Positions 18,721-26,168 of a DNA stretch of 64,000 bases are shown one piece after another. The stretch is from assembly GCA_964444665.1 (NCBI GenBank), contig CAYUIE010000001.1:124001-188000 (forward strand), read 5' to 3'. The number at the start of each line of letters is the position of its first letter. Position 1 is the stretch's first letter. Under the pieces are notes generated by a model. That model made no database searches. It saw nothing but the letters and a program-made list of their open reading frames with translations, and had not been told where the DNA came from. The translations under genes and the position numbers were made by a program. This stretch comes from CAYZTY01 sp964444665 (GTDB lineage: Bacteria > Planctomycetota > Phycisphaerae > Sedimentisphaerales > CAYZTY01).

Positions 18721-19131
18721 TTAACATTCACTGCTTTGCACGGTGTTCAACTTGCCTTCAACGAAGTTAACAATTGAGTTGACAGTGAACAAATCACCGA
18801 GCTTGCTAATGTCCGGGTCGTTCTCAAAGCTGCCAAGTTCTGTATGGGGCATTTTATTCTTCAACTCCTGCAATCCCTTTTCGGTCAGTTTGCCGTTGTT
18901 AACGAAATCCGGATTATTCATTAGGCTCTCGGCCGGAAACAGCTCCTCTCGGGGTATTTTTATGGCGAATGCCTTCTCCAGCCGAAACACCATATCTAAG
19001 AAATCAATACTCTCGGCACCGAGGTCTCCCATTAGTGTTGCATTAGGGATGACCTCGTCATCATCTACCCCCAGTGCCTCGACCAAAGCTTCCTGTACTG
19101 TCTGGAATATCTCATCCCGACTCATTGCCAT
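18721..19131 (-). CDS. Acyl carrier protein with an insertion
   Basis: 136 aa, against ~78 for housekeeping ACP. The phosphopantetheine Ser is in DLGAESIDFLDMVFRLE (usually DSLD; here ESID). The second half carries ~45 extra residues (LFPAESLMNNPDFVNNGKLT and onwards) before a final helix ending near 'NSIVNFVEGKLN'. GGAGGT lies 8 nt before the ATG. Flanked by two dehydratases and upstream of the ketosynthase pair, it probably carries the growing chain for this cluster rather than for bulk fatty acid synthesis. Confidence 0.88.
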   Translation of the reverse strand: MAMSRDEIFQTVQEALVEALGVDDDEVIPNATLMGDLGAESIDFLDMVFRLEKAFAIKIPREELFPAESLMNNPDFVNNGKLTEKGLQELKNKMPHTELGSFENDPDISKLGDLFTVNSIVNFVEGKLNTVQSSEC

Positions 19132-19244
19132 AATCCTGTACCTCCGAGATTAACTTGCCTTGTTTTGGAATCCCACACTCCTTTTTCTTCTCGTACCTGT
19201 AGTCTTAAGGGCCAAACAACTTATTATAAACTATGAGCTGCTAA

Positions 19245-19730
19245 TTATGTAATAATAAGCAGCTTCCATCTTCTCTTTATATTTTCAATAATCTGGGCGT
19301 CGGCCGCTGCCAGTGCCGACTCTCTATCAGCTAGATTGAAATGTCGCAGGGCGAAGTTAGCCTCAACGATAATCTCATCGCCGACTCTGGCTTTTCCCTT
19401 AAAGCTGCTGATATTCTGCTCGATAGTTTTGGCCTTTACATAATACTCCACAATCGTGCCCGGCGGCACAAAGCTTTTATATTTCACATTTCTTGCCTGT
19501 TCAAGCAATATCATACTGTGGGCAAAGTTTTCTTTTTGCCGGACTAACCAAGCGGCCGACTCTATAAGCCCTTCGAGCAGCAAAACACCCGGCAGAACCG
19601 GAAATGCCGGAAAGTGGTCGGCCAAGTATTCCTCGGCCATAGACACGCTCTTAACCGCCTTTATCTCCCGGCCGGGCTCCAGTGAAACTATTTTATCAAT
19701 AAGAATAAATCTCACTATATTTTTAACCAC
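19245..19730 (-). CDS. FabZ/FabA-like hot-dog dehydratase, first gene of the ketosynthase operon
   Basis: 161 aa, single hot-dog domain with ADHFPAFPVLPGVLLLEGL; the catalytic-type His and Glu are present. It shares layout with the dehydratase two genes downstream (both start with a 'IDKI/F..' segment) but diverges clearly, so the two may act at different chain lengths or one may be an isomerase. It leads the minus-strand operon dehydratase - ACP - dehydratase - KS-like - KS - serS. No ketoreductase or thioesterase is encoded nearby. Confidence 0.82.
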   Translation of the reverse strand: MVKNIVRFILIDKIVSLEPGREIKAVKSVSMAEEYLADHFPAFPVLPGVLLLEGLIESAAWLVRQKENFAHSMILLEQARNVKYKSFVPPGTIVEYYVKAKTIEQNISSFKGKARVGDEIIVEANFALRHFNLADRESALAAADAQIIENIKRRWKLLIIT

Positions 19731-20045
19731 TAAATATATGAATTTCGATACTTCGCGGTTTAAGCCTTACGCATTTTTTCGTATTACGTACTTCGATTAT
19801 CATCCACTCTGTTCTTCACCCTTTTGTTTTTCAAAACAGTATAAGTGGGCTGTCAAAAGCTAATTTTCCGTCATTGTAGTGATGTTGCGATGCTTTTCCA
19901 GTTATTTTCGACGTTTTAGTTCAGTTTGCAGGCTTAGTCCAAACTTTTTTTGAACTACCAGTAAGCCAGGTGTCCACCATCAAGTTAAAAAGAAAGTGTT
20001 CTCTTGCGTTGTAATTCGCAGTCCTTCTGATTATACTATCTCTTT
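19731..20045. other. Divergent intergenic region, dehydratase operon / N-acetylglutamate synthase
   Basis: 315 bp between divergent genes. No tRNA, riboswitch or ORF recognised. A TATACT hexamer (20032-20037) ends 8 nt before the ATG at 20046 with no ribosome-binding site between, which suggests a leaderless or nearly leaderless transcript to the right. No convincing minus-strand promoter seen. Confidence 0.4.
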
Positions 20046-20498
20046 ATGGACATTAGAGATGCGAGAATATCAGACGCTCGTGAAATTCACCGTTTGATTA
20101 ACTACTATGCGGAAATGGATAAGATGTTGTTCCGCTCTCTTGCTGATGTTTATGAAAACCTTTTATCGTTCAAAGTCGTTGAATTAGACGGAAAAATCGT
20201 CGGCTGCTGCGCGCTTGAGGTTATTTGGGCGGATTTGGCCGAGATAAAGTCACTGGCTATCGAGAATTCCTTCTTGGGTAAAGGAGTCGGAAAAGCATTG
20301 GTGATGACCGCATGCGAGAAAGCACGGCAGATAGGAGTTACCAGTGTTTTTGCCCTGACACTCGAGCCAGAATTCTTCATAAAACTTAGTTTTACTCGCG
20401 TCGATAGGAAGGTGCTTCCAATGAAGGTATGGAGAGATTGTGCCAGGTGTCCGAAGCAGAACCATTGCGATGAAGTGGCTGTTATGCTCAAAGTCTGA
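20046..20498 (+). CDS. argA: Short-form N-acetylglutamate synthase (GNAT)
   Basis: 150 aa, one GNAT domain. 'EIKSLAIENSFLGKGVGKAL' is the acetyl-CoA binding motif. The C-terminal CARCPKQNHCDEVAVML matches the conserved C-P-K...C-D-E signature of stand-alone N-acetylglutamate synthases in bacteria lacking a full-length ArgA. It would catalyse the first step of arginine synthesis, complementing argG at 8 kb. No ribosome-binding site precedes the ATG. A generic acetyltransferase is the alternative. Confidence 0.85.
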   Translation: MDIRDARISDAREIHRLINYYAEMDKMLFRSLADVYENLLSFKVVELDGKIVGCCALEVIWADLAEIKSLAIENSFLGKGVGKALVMTACEKARQIGVTSVFALTLEPEFFIKLSFTRVDRKVLPMKVWRDCARCPKQNHCDEVAVMLKV

Positions 20499-20513
20499 GA
20501 GATTATTGAAATG

Positions 20514-20531
20514 ATACCGACCGGTTGGTAT
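20514..20531. promoter_or_regulatory. 18-bp inverted repeat resembling a TetR-type operator
   Basis: ATACCGACC/GGTTGGTAT is palindromic with one mismatch. It lies just after argA and ~80 bp before a 21-codon ORF with a ribosome-binding site. The sequence style matches TetR/AcrR operators, but no regulator gene is adjacent. Confidence 0.35.
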
Positions 20532-20613
20532 ATGTGGGCTACCAAAATTTATACTCTGATTGCTTTCCTAAAGAGTGAAGCATTTTAGCCCATATAAAAG
20601 GAGTTATAACAAT

Positions 20614-20679
20614 ATGTTACGCGAAAGGGTGTGTTTTATCAAAGACAAGACAAATCTCACAAGTCAACGTTTTGAGTAG
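20614..20679 (+). CDS. Possible 21-aa microprotein
   Basis: ATG 20614 follows AAAGGAG by 10 nt and the frame runs 21 codons to TAG (MLRERVCFIKDKTNLTSQRF plus Glu). It lies in the gap between two convergent genes, downstream of the palindrome at 20514-20531. Basic and without a membrane segment. It could equally be chance; nothing homologous is recognised. Confidence 0.2.
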   Translation: MLRERVCFIKDKTNLTSQRFE

Positions 20680-20734
20680 AGTAAAAAGCAAGCTGAATGG
20701 GGATTTAGGTAAGAAAACTACATTGATTCCGTCA

Positions 20735-21700
20735 TTAACCGACTTGTCGTCTTTGGAAGAAAGTGATTGCGAATAAGAGAACTGCGACTGAGTAACAGAC
20801 TGCGTAGGATGACGCAATCAAAATGTACTTGCCTGGAACCGGATTACCTTCATAAATTGCATCACTTATCCAGAATACCTGGAGATTTGGAATTATTATT
20901 CGGCCAAAACGTGCCCAGATGTGGGCATCAGAAAATCGTCCAAAGACGTAATCGCTTATCAAACCCAATAGAAAAATCCCGATACAACAGCCTAAAGTGA
21001 CAACAATATTAAATCTCGTAGAGAAAGCTATTGCCAGAGCGACTATTATGACAACAGCAAAAAACAGAAGTATAGAGGCATAAATGTCAAAGCTATTGAA
21101 ATGATTTTCGGCTGGGTTGAATTGCCAGTTGCGGTCAATAAAGGATAAGAATAACAGGGCAAAAGTGGCGGCAAGACTTGCCAATAAGACCGCGGTTGAA
21201 GAGAACTTCCAGTCGTAAAAGTAGTTTAGAAAAGCAGTTAAGAGTAATGTGCCGAGTAAAGCACCGGCGGCGGCAATGATAACCGTCCAGTCATGAGTCT
21301 CGGCAACTGACTCGATTACACCGTGACGCACGGTCATAAGCAATGCGGCTGTACAGATATAATGGGCCAAGGCAACCGCCGCGGTTACACCCAGAAATTT
21401 ACCAATAATGAATATCGGACGTGGGACGGGTTTTGACAGGATGGTAGTAATAGTTTTCCGCTCAATTTCTTCAGCAACCGCACCTGAAGCGGAGAAAATT
21501 GCAATGAACAATCCGGAGAGAAAAAGCGTAGATAGCGATAACTCACGCAATAATTTATTGTCATCGCTCATCGTGTACATTGTCAGGGAGGGACTGAGAA
21601 GGAATGATAATAACGCTGCAACTATAATTATTGCGTAGATTGGTTGCCTGAGAGTTTCAGTAAAAGTATTCTTTGCGATTGTAAGCAATTTATGTAACAT
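20735..21700 (-). CDS. ABC-2 type transporter permease
   Basis: 321 aa with about six hydrophobic segments. The opening 'MLHKLLTIAKNTFTETLRQP' and the 'AEEIERKTITTILSKPVPRP' loop are typical ABC-2 permease features. No ATPase is adjacent on this strand. The closest candidates are the ABC ATPase/permease genes at 28.1-30.8 kb, whose permease has the same 'KKRQIYTILTKPIRR' loop type. It is divergent from the SPFH operon, with 136 bp between starts, so both may share a control region. Substrate unknown. Confidence 0.85.
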   Translation of the reverse strand: MLHKLLTIAKNTFTETLRQPIYAIIIVAALLSFLLSPSLTMYTMSDDNKLLRELSLSTLFLSGLFIAIFSASGAVAEEIERKTITTILSKPVPRPIFIIGKFLGVTAAVALAHYICTAALLMTVRHGVIESVAETHDWTVIIAAAGALLGTLLLTAFLNYFYDWKFSSTAVLLASLAATFALLFLSFIDRNWQFNPAENHFNSFDIYASILLFFAVVIIVALAIAFSTRFNIVVTLGCCIGIFLLGLISDYVFGRFSDAHIWARFGRIIIPNLQVFWISDAIYEGNPVPGKYILIASSYAVCYSVAVLLFAITFFQRRQVG

Positions 21701-21836
21701 AATTTTTCCGGTTTTATCGATATAGTACCGGTGGCGTTTATCGCTATATAGTGTATTATATGACGATTGTAAATGCTATTGTCTTAATACCCGGCTGGTG
21801 TTATTGATGTTCGTTAGGTAGAGACAGGGAGTCGAA

Positions 21837-23900
21837 ATGAAAATATCAGCCAAGCGTGCAGAATATGTTGCTCTGAGTGCTTTGGTTGTAAGCATTGTCT
21901 TCTTTTCAGTCAGTTTTTTCCTTGCCGGCTGGAGTGGCTCATTCACTATTTATGCGCTGAGCTGGCTGATTCTTAGCTCGGTGTTGATTTGGCTTGTCCT
22001 CGTGATTCAGTTTCACCAGAGGGCGCTGGCCGAGCAGGAAAAGCTGGAGATGGCTCAGTTGGCCAAGTCCGGTCAGGACCGGACTATATTTCGCTCATCC
22101 GAGGGGCAGGAAGGATTATTTGCAGTAGCTCAACGGCGATTAAAGCTTTTCGAGAAGTGGTTTATTCCCATCTTTTCAGGACTCATCGCGGCCTATCAAA
22201 TAGCTTTTGGTTTGTATCTATGGAGCAAAGTCCCTAAGCCGGAACAGATTGAACTGAGTCGGCCTTTGATTTGTGCAATCTATATGGTTGCAATGGCGTT
22301 CGTGAGTTTTCTTATTTCAAGGTACGCTACAGGTATGGCTGCTGAAAGCCGGTGGATGCCGTTGCGTGGCGGAGGTGGAGTGCTATTTGTGGTCGCGCTT
22401 TTATGCTTTGCCGTTGCCGTGGGGCTGGCGTTGGTACAATTTAAAATCAATGTAGTTATTGTTGTTATGAGGTGGATTGTACCGGTTTTGCTTGTAGTAC
22501 TCGGGGCCGAGACAACTCTGAATGTTATACTGGATATATACCGGCCGAGACTCAAGGGACAGTACAGCCGGGCGGGATTCGACAGCAGGCTGTTAGGTCT
22601 TATTAACGAGCCCGGTGGAATCCTTCGGACGGCCGCCACTGCGATTGACTACCAGTTTGGCTTCAAGGTTTCGCAGACATGGTTTTATAAGCTTCTCGAA
22701 AAGGCGGTTGTTCCTTTACTTTTGTTTTGCATAGCGAGCCTGCATCTGGCGAGTTGTCTGGTTGTAATAGGGCCTGACGAAGAAGCGGTAATCGAACGTT
22801 TAGGTCGGCCGATGATTGTTGACGGCAGCAGGACTTTGGGCTCTGGTATTATTTTCAAGTGGCCCTGGCCGATTGACATTATTTATAAATATCCTGCCAA
22901 GAAAATCCATCAGCTTGATATAGGATTCGTTGCCCATACAGACCCGCGTCTTGCCAATCAGCCTTTGTTGTGGGGTATGGACCATTACAAAGAAGAATAT
23001 AATCTGCTCGTAGCCACTGAGTCCCTTGGTGGTGAGCCCCGACAAGTCGGGGGTGCAGTGCCGGTAAGTCTGATACGTGCCGCGATTCCCGTCCAGTATC
23101 GGGTCAAGGATTTATATTCTTACCTTTACCTGCACAAAGACCCGTCCAAGACGCTTGAGGCTATTTGCTACAGGGAGGTGGTTCGCTTTGCCGCCAGTGC
23201 GAAGATTGAGACCGACCGACAGGGCTCGTCTACGAGCGGAAAAGAAAGTTTGCTTGGTGCCGGCAGGGCTAAGGCGGCGGCGATTCTGAAACAAAGGATT
23301 CAGGACAAAGCCGATGAGCAGCAGCTTGGTGTCGAGATTGTCTTTCTCGGATTGCCCGGTTTTCATCCACCTCCGAAGGTGGCTGAGGATTATCAGCAGG
23401 TAGTCGGCTCGGTTCAGAAAAAACAGGCTCTTGTTCTCGAAGCCCAGGCTAAACGTGATAGGGATTTGAGCTCTCTTGCTGGTTCTGTCCAGAAGGCAAG
23501 CGAGCTTTACAGTCTTGCTCAGTCGTATCAGCAGGCCAGGGCCGGCGTGGATGCGTCTGCCGTTGCGGAGGCTGAAGGAAATCTTGACGAAGCTTTTGAG
23601 CAGGCTGAAGGTGACATTTTTGCTACTGTCCGAGAGGCACAAAGTTACGGATTTGAAAAGGCAAGGCTGGCGCGTGCGACCGGCGAGCGGTTTGCAGAGC
23701 AGCTAAAGGCGTATATGGCGGCCCCGGAGATTTACAGGCGAGAACTGCTGCTTTCCGTGCTGGAAGAGTCCTTGGCGAATATAAGGAAGTATGTTGTGGT
23801 CACCGACCCCAATGATACTCAGGTTTTCATAATTGATGTTCAGGAAAAGCTGACTCCGAGTTTGTATGAGCTCAGTGGCTTAGAGGAAGCAGGTAAATAG
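21837..23900 (+). CDS. Polytopic SPFH/Band 7 protein (HflK-like)
   Basis: 687 aa. The N-terminal ~300 residues have about six membrane segments (e.g. 'VALSALVVSIVFFSVSFFLA') before an SPFH domain that begins VVIGPDEEAVIERLGRP. The SPFH part has 'GSGIIFKWPWPIDIIYKYPA' and is followed by a long Ala/Glu/Gln-rich helical region, as in HflK. HflK normally has one membrane anchor, so the large N-terminal domain is an addition. It is first of seven same-strand genes: SPFH, hflC, hflK, metal ATPase, ABC ATPase, ABC permease, unknown protein. GGGAG precedes the ATG. It may form a membrane scaffold with the next two products. Confidence 0.85.
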   Translation: MKISAKRAEYVALSALVVSIVFFSVSFFLAGWSGSFTIYALSWLILSSVLIWLVLVIQFHQRALAEQEKLEMAQLAKSGQDRTIFRSSEGQEGLFAVAQRRLKLFEKWFIPIFSGLIAAYQIAFGLYLWSKVPKPEQIELSRPLICAIYMVAMAFVSFLISRYATGMAAESRWMPLRGGGGVLFVVALLCFAVAVGLALVQFKINVVIVVMRWIVPVLLVVLGAETTLNVILDIYRPRLKGQYSRAGFDSRLLGLINEPGGILRTAATAIDYQFGFKVSQTWFYKLLEKAVVPLLLFCIASLHLASCLVVIGPDEEAVIERLGRPMIVDGSRTLGSGIIFKWPWPIDIIYKYPAKKIHQLDIGFVAHTDPRLANQPLLWGMDHYKEEYNLLVATESLGGEPRQVGGAVPVSLIRAAIPVQYRVKDLYSYLYLHKDPSKTLEAICYREVVRFAASAKIETDRQGSSTSGKESLLGAGRAKAAAILKQRIQDKADEQQLGVEIVFLGLPGFHPPPKVAEDYQQVVGSVQKKQALVLEAQAKRDRDLSSLAGSVQKASELYSLAQSYQQARAGVDASAVAEAEGNLDEAFEQAEGDIFATVREAQSYGFEKARLARATGERFAEQLKAYMAAPEIYRRELLLSVLEESLANIRKYVVVTDPNDTQVFIIDVQEKLTPSLYELSGLEEAGK

Positions 23901-23950
23901 AGTCTGTTAAAGGACAAGGGAAACCGGCGAGATTTTAAGGTAAGAGGAAA

Positions 23951-24847
23951 ATGAAAAATATTGCCATTACAATTTTCATTTTATTGATTGTGCTGGTGTT
24001 GGTTCTGTATTTTGTCTCGTTTCAGGTTCGTGAGACCGAATCGGTCGTTGTAACCACCTTTGGCGAACCGAGGCAGGAAGATATTGTTAAGCCGGGGTGG
24101 TACTGGAAATGGCCTCCGCCGATAGAAGTGGTGTACCGGTTTGACTCGCGTCTTCAACTTTATGAAGGAATTATGGAGGAGACCACGACCAAGGGTGGAG
24201 AACCTATTATTGTAACGAGCTATGTGCTCTGGAAGATTACTGAGCCGAGAAAGTTTCTCGAATCGGTCAGCACGATTCAAGGTGCGGAGGACCACCTTCG
24301 CAGCCGTCTCCGCGAGAAACAGAACTCGATAATCGGCCAGCATTACTTCAGTGAATTCGTTAATACCGACCCTGTCCGGATAAAGTTCGCTGATATAGAA
24401 AGAGATATTTTCGAAACTCTTAAGGAGCCGATGCGGCAGGAGTACGGTATTGAGGTCAAAGCGGTGGGCATCAAACAGTTGGGAATAAGCGAAAAAGTTA
24501 CGGAAGACGTCTTTGCCCGGATGAGGGCCGACCGCACGCGTATTGCCGATGCAACTATCTCCGAGGGCAAGGCCGAGGCGACGAAAATAAGAAGCGATGC
24601 CGAATCCAAACGAAAAGAGTTGCTGGCGGCGGTGGATGCGCTCGCCAAATCGATAAAAGGTGCGGGCGATGCGGAGGCCGCAAAGTACTACAAGATGCTC
24701 GAAGACGAGCCGGATTTCGCAAAGTTTCTTAGGGACCTTGAGGCATTGAAGAAGATATTGAAGGAGCGTTCAACAATTGTTTTGAGCGGCCAGACCGAAC
24801 CCTTCAAGCTTCTGAGGGAGATGCCGAATATCGAACCTAAAAAATAG
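23951..24847 (+). CDS. hflC: HflC-like SPFH protein
   Basis: 298 aa. One N-terminal anchor (about 3-25) is followed by an SPFH domain starting 'VRETESVVVTTFGEPRQEDI', with GWYWKWPPPIEVVYRFD and the 'ARMRADRTRIADATISEGKA' helix characteristic of HflC. In Proteobacteria HflC pairs with HflK to cage FtsH in the inner membrane. Here hflC precedes hflK, the reverse of E. coli, and a third SPFH gene lies before both. It is 50 bp after the first SPFH gene and 21 bp before hflK. Confidence 0.9.
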   Translation: MKNIAITIFILLIVLVLVLYFVSFQVRETESVVVTTFGEPRQEDIVKPGWYWKWPPPIEVVYRFDSRLQLYEGIMEETTTKGGEPIIVTSYVLWKITEPRKFLESVSTIQGAEDHLRSRLREKQNSIIGQHYFSEFVNTDPVRIKFADIERDIFETLKEPMRQEYGIEVKAVGIKQLGISEKVTEDVFARMRADRTRIADATISEGKAEATKIRSDAESKRKELLAAVDALAKSIKGAGDAEAAKYYKMLEDEPDFAKFLRDLEALKKILKERSTIVLSGQTEPFKLLREMPNIEPKK

Positions 24848-24868
24848 TATCGATAAAAAGTAACTACG

Positions 24869-26140
24869 ATGAGTGAACAAGATGAAACAAATTTGCAGCA
24901 ACAGGCCGAGCCCGTAGAGGCAGGCAATGTCGATGAAGGGCTTGATGTCGGCAGTAAGTCTCTGGCCGAGGCATTGCGGATAAGTTTTGCATTGCTCAAA
25001 CTGGTGATGGTGCTGCTGCTTATTCTTTTCGTGGCCTCGGGCTTTTTTACAGTGGGGCCTGATGAGCAGGCGCTTGTGTTGAGGTTTGGCAAGATACGCG
25101 GTGTCGGTGAAGACAGGCTGCTTGGGCCGGGCCTGCACTGGTCGCTGCCGTATCCCATAGATGAGCAGGTAATAATCCCCGTGAAGAAGGTGCACATCCT
25201 TCCGATTGAGGATTTCTGGTATTTTGAAACTGAAAGTGAAAAGCTTGGAAACCCGCCGGAACGTGTGCCAAGAAGGCTTAATCCACGGGTGGACGGATAT
25301 TGCATCACGAGGAACGATATTATTACCGGCTCGGCCGGAAACGACTACAATATAGTCCACTGCAAATGGCAGCTGACCTACGTTATCGACCGACCTGAGA
25401 TTTTTTTCCGAAATATCTATCTTGTCAATCCCGAGCCGGGCCAGAGTTTTGCTGATGTAATACCGGAAAGTATCACCCCGCTTTTGAAGTCTTTAGCGGC
25501 CGATGCGATTGTGACCACGATGGTCAATTTCAGTATCGACGATGCCATTTTGAGCAAGACGGAGATTGCCGATGATGTGAGAATTATGCTGCAGGATAAG
25601 ATGGATGAGATTAGCAGCGGTATAAAGGTTGTTTCTATCCAGCTTAGCCCGGTTACTTGGCCCAGGCAGGTTGACGAGGCATTCCTAAGGTCAATAAAGG
25701 CCAAGCAGGATAAAGGAAAGCTTATCACTGAGGCGGAAGGATACGCCGAGAATATTATGAACGAGGCGGGAGGCTCGGCGGCGCATGAAATTCTTTCGGC
25801 ATTGAAAGACCCGACATTGAGCGGAAAGCCCGAGGCGCAGCTCTGGTCACAATTGGCCGGGACGGCTCAGGAAAAAATTGCCGAAGCACGGGCTTATCGA
25901 ACAAAAGTTGTTGAATCAGCCAAGGCCGATGCCGAATATCTGCGGAAATTACTGCCCGAATATCGTAAAAGGCCGGGCCTTGTTATCCAGGAAATTTATC
26001 AGGACGCCATCGAAATAGTGCTTGAGAATGCGGATGAAAAGATAATTGTACAGCCATCTACCGACGGCAGACCCAGAGAGGTCAGGATTCAGTTAAACAG
26101 AGACCCTGCAATAAAATCAAAAACAGCGGCACAGCCGTGA
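24869..26140 (+). CDS. hflK: HflK-like SPFH protein
   Basis: 423 aa. A ~45-residue acidic N-terminus and a single anchor (LVMVLLLILFVASGFF) precede the SPFH domain 'VGPDEQALVLRFGKIRGVGE', with 'GPGLHWSLPYPIDEQV'. The C-terminal third is a coiled helical region ending in a polar tail. It would associate with the hflC product and with FtsH (not encoded here). 29 bp separate it from the P-type ATPase gene, so that pump belongs to the same transcription unit. Confidence 0.9.
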   Translation: MSEQDETNLQQQAEPVEAGNVDEGLDVGSKSLAEALRISFALLKLVMVLLLILFVASGFFTVGPDEQALVLRFGKIRGVGEDRLLGPGLHWSLPYPIDEQVIIPVKKVHILPIEDFWYFETESEKLGNPPERVPRRLNPRVDGYCITRNDIITGSAGNDYNIVHCKWQLTYVIDRPEIFFRNIYLVNPEPGQSFADVIPESITPLLKSLAADAIVTTMVNFSIDDAILSKTEIADDVRIMLQDKMDEISSGIKVVSIQLSPVTWPRQVDEAFLRSIKAKQDKGKLITEAEGYAENIMNEAGGSAAHEILSALKDPTLSGKPEAQLWSQLAGTAQEKIAEARAYRTKVVESAKADAEYLRKLLPEYRKRPGLVIQEIYQDAIEIVLENADEKIIVQPSTDGRPREVRIQLNRDPAIKSKTAAQP

Positions 26141-26168
26141 GTATCAACAAGAATCGGAATATGAGGAT

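Noticed and set aside
24688..25360. Two long minus-strand frames (about 200 aa) opposite hflC/hflK
   Set aside because: Antisense to well-supported SPFH genes; Ser-rich composition typical of shadow frames.
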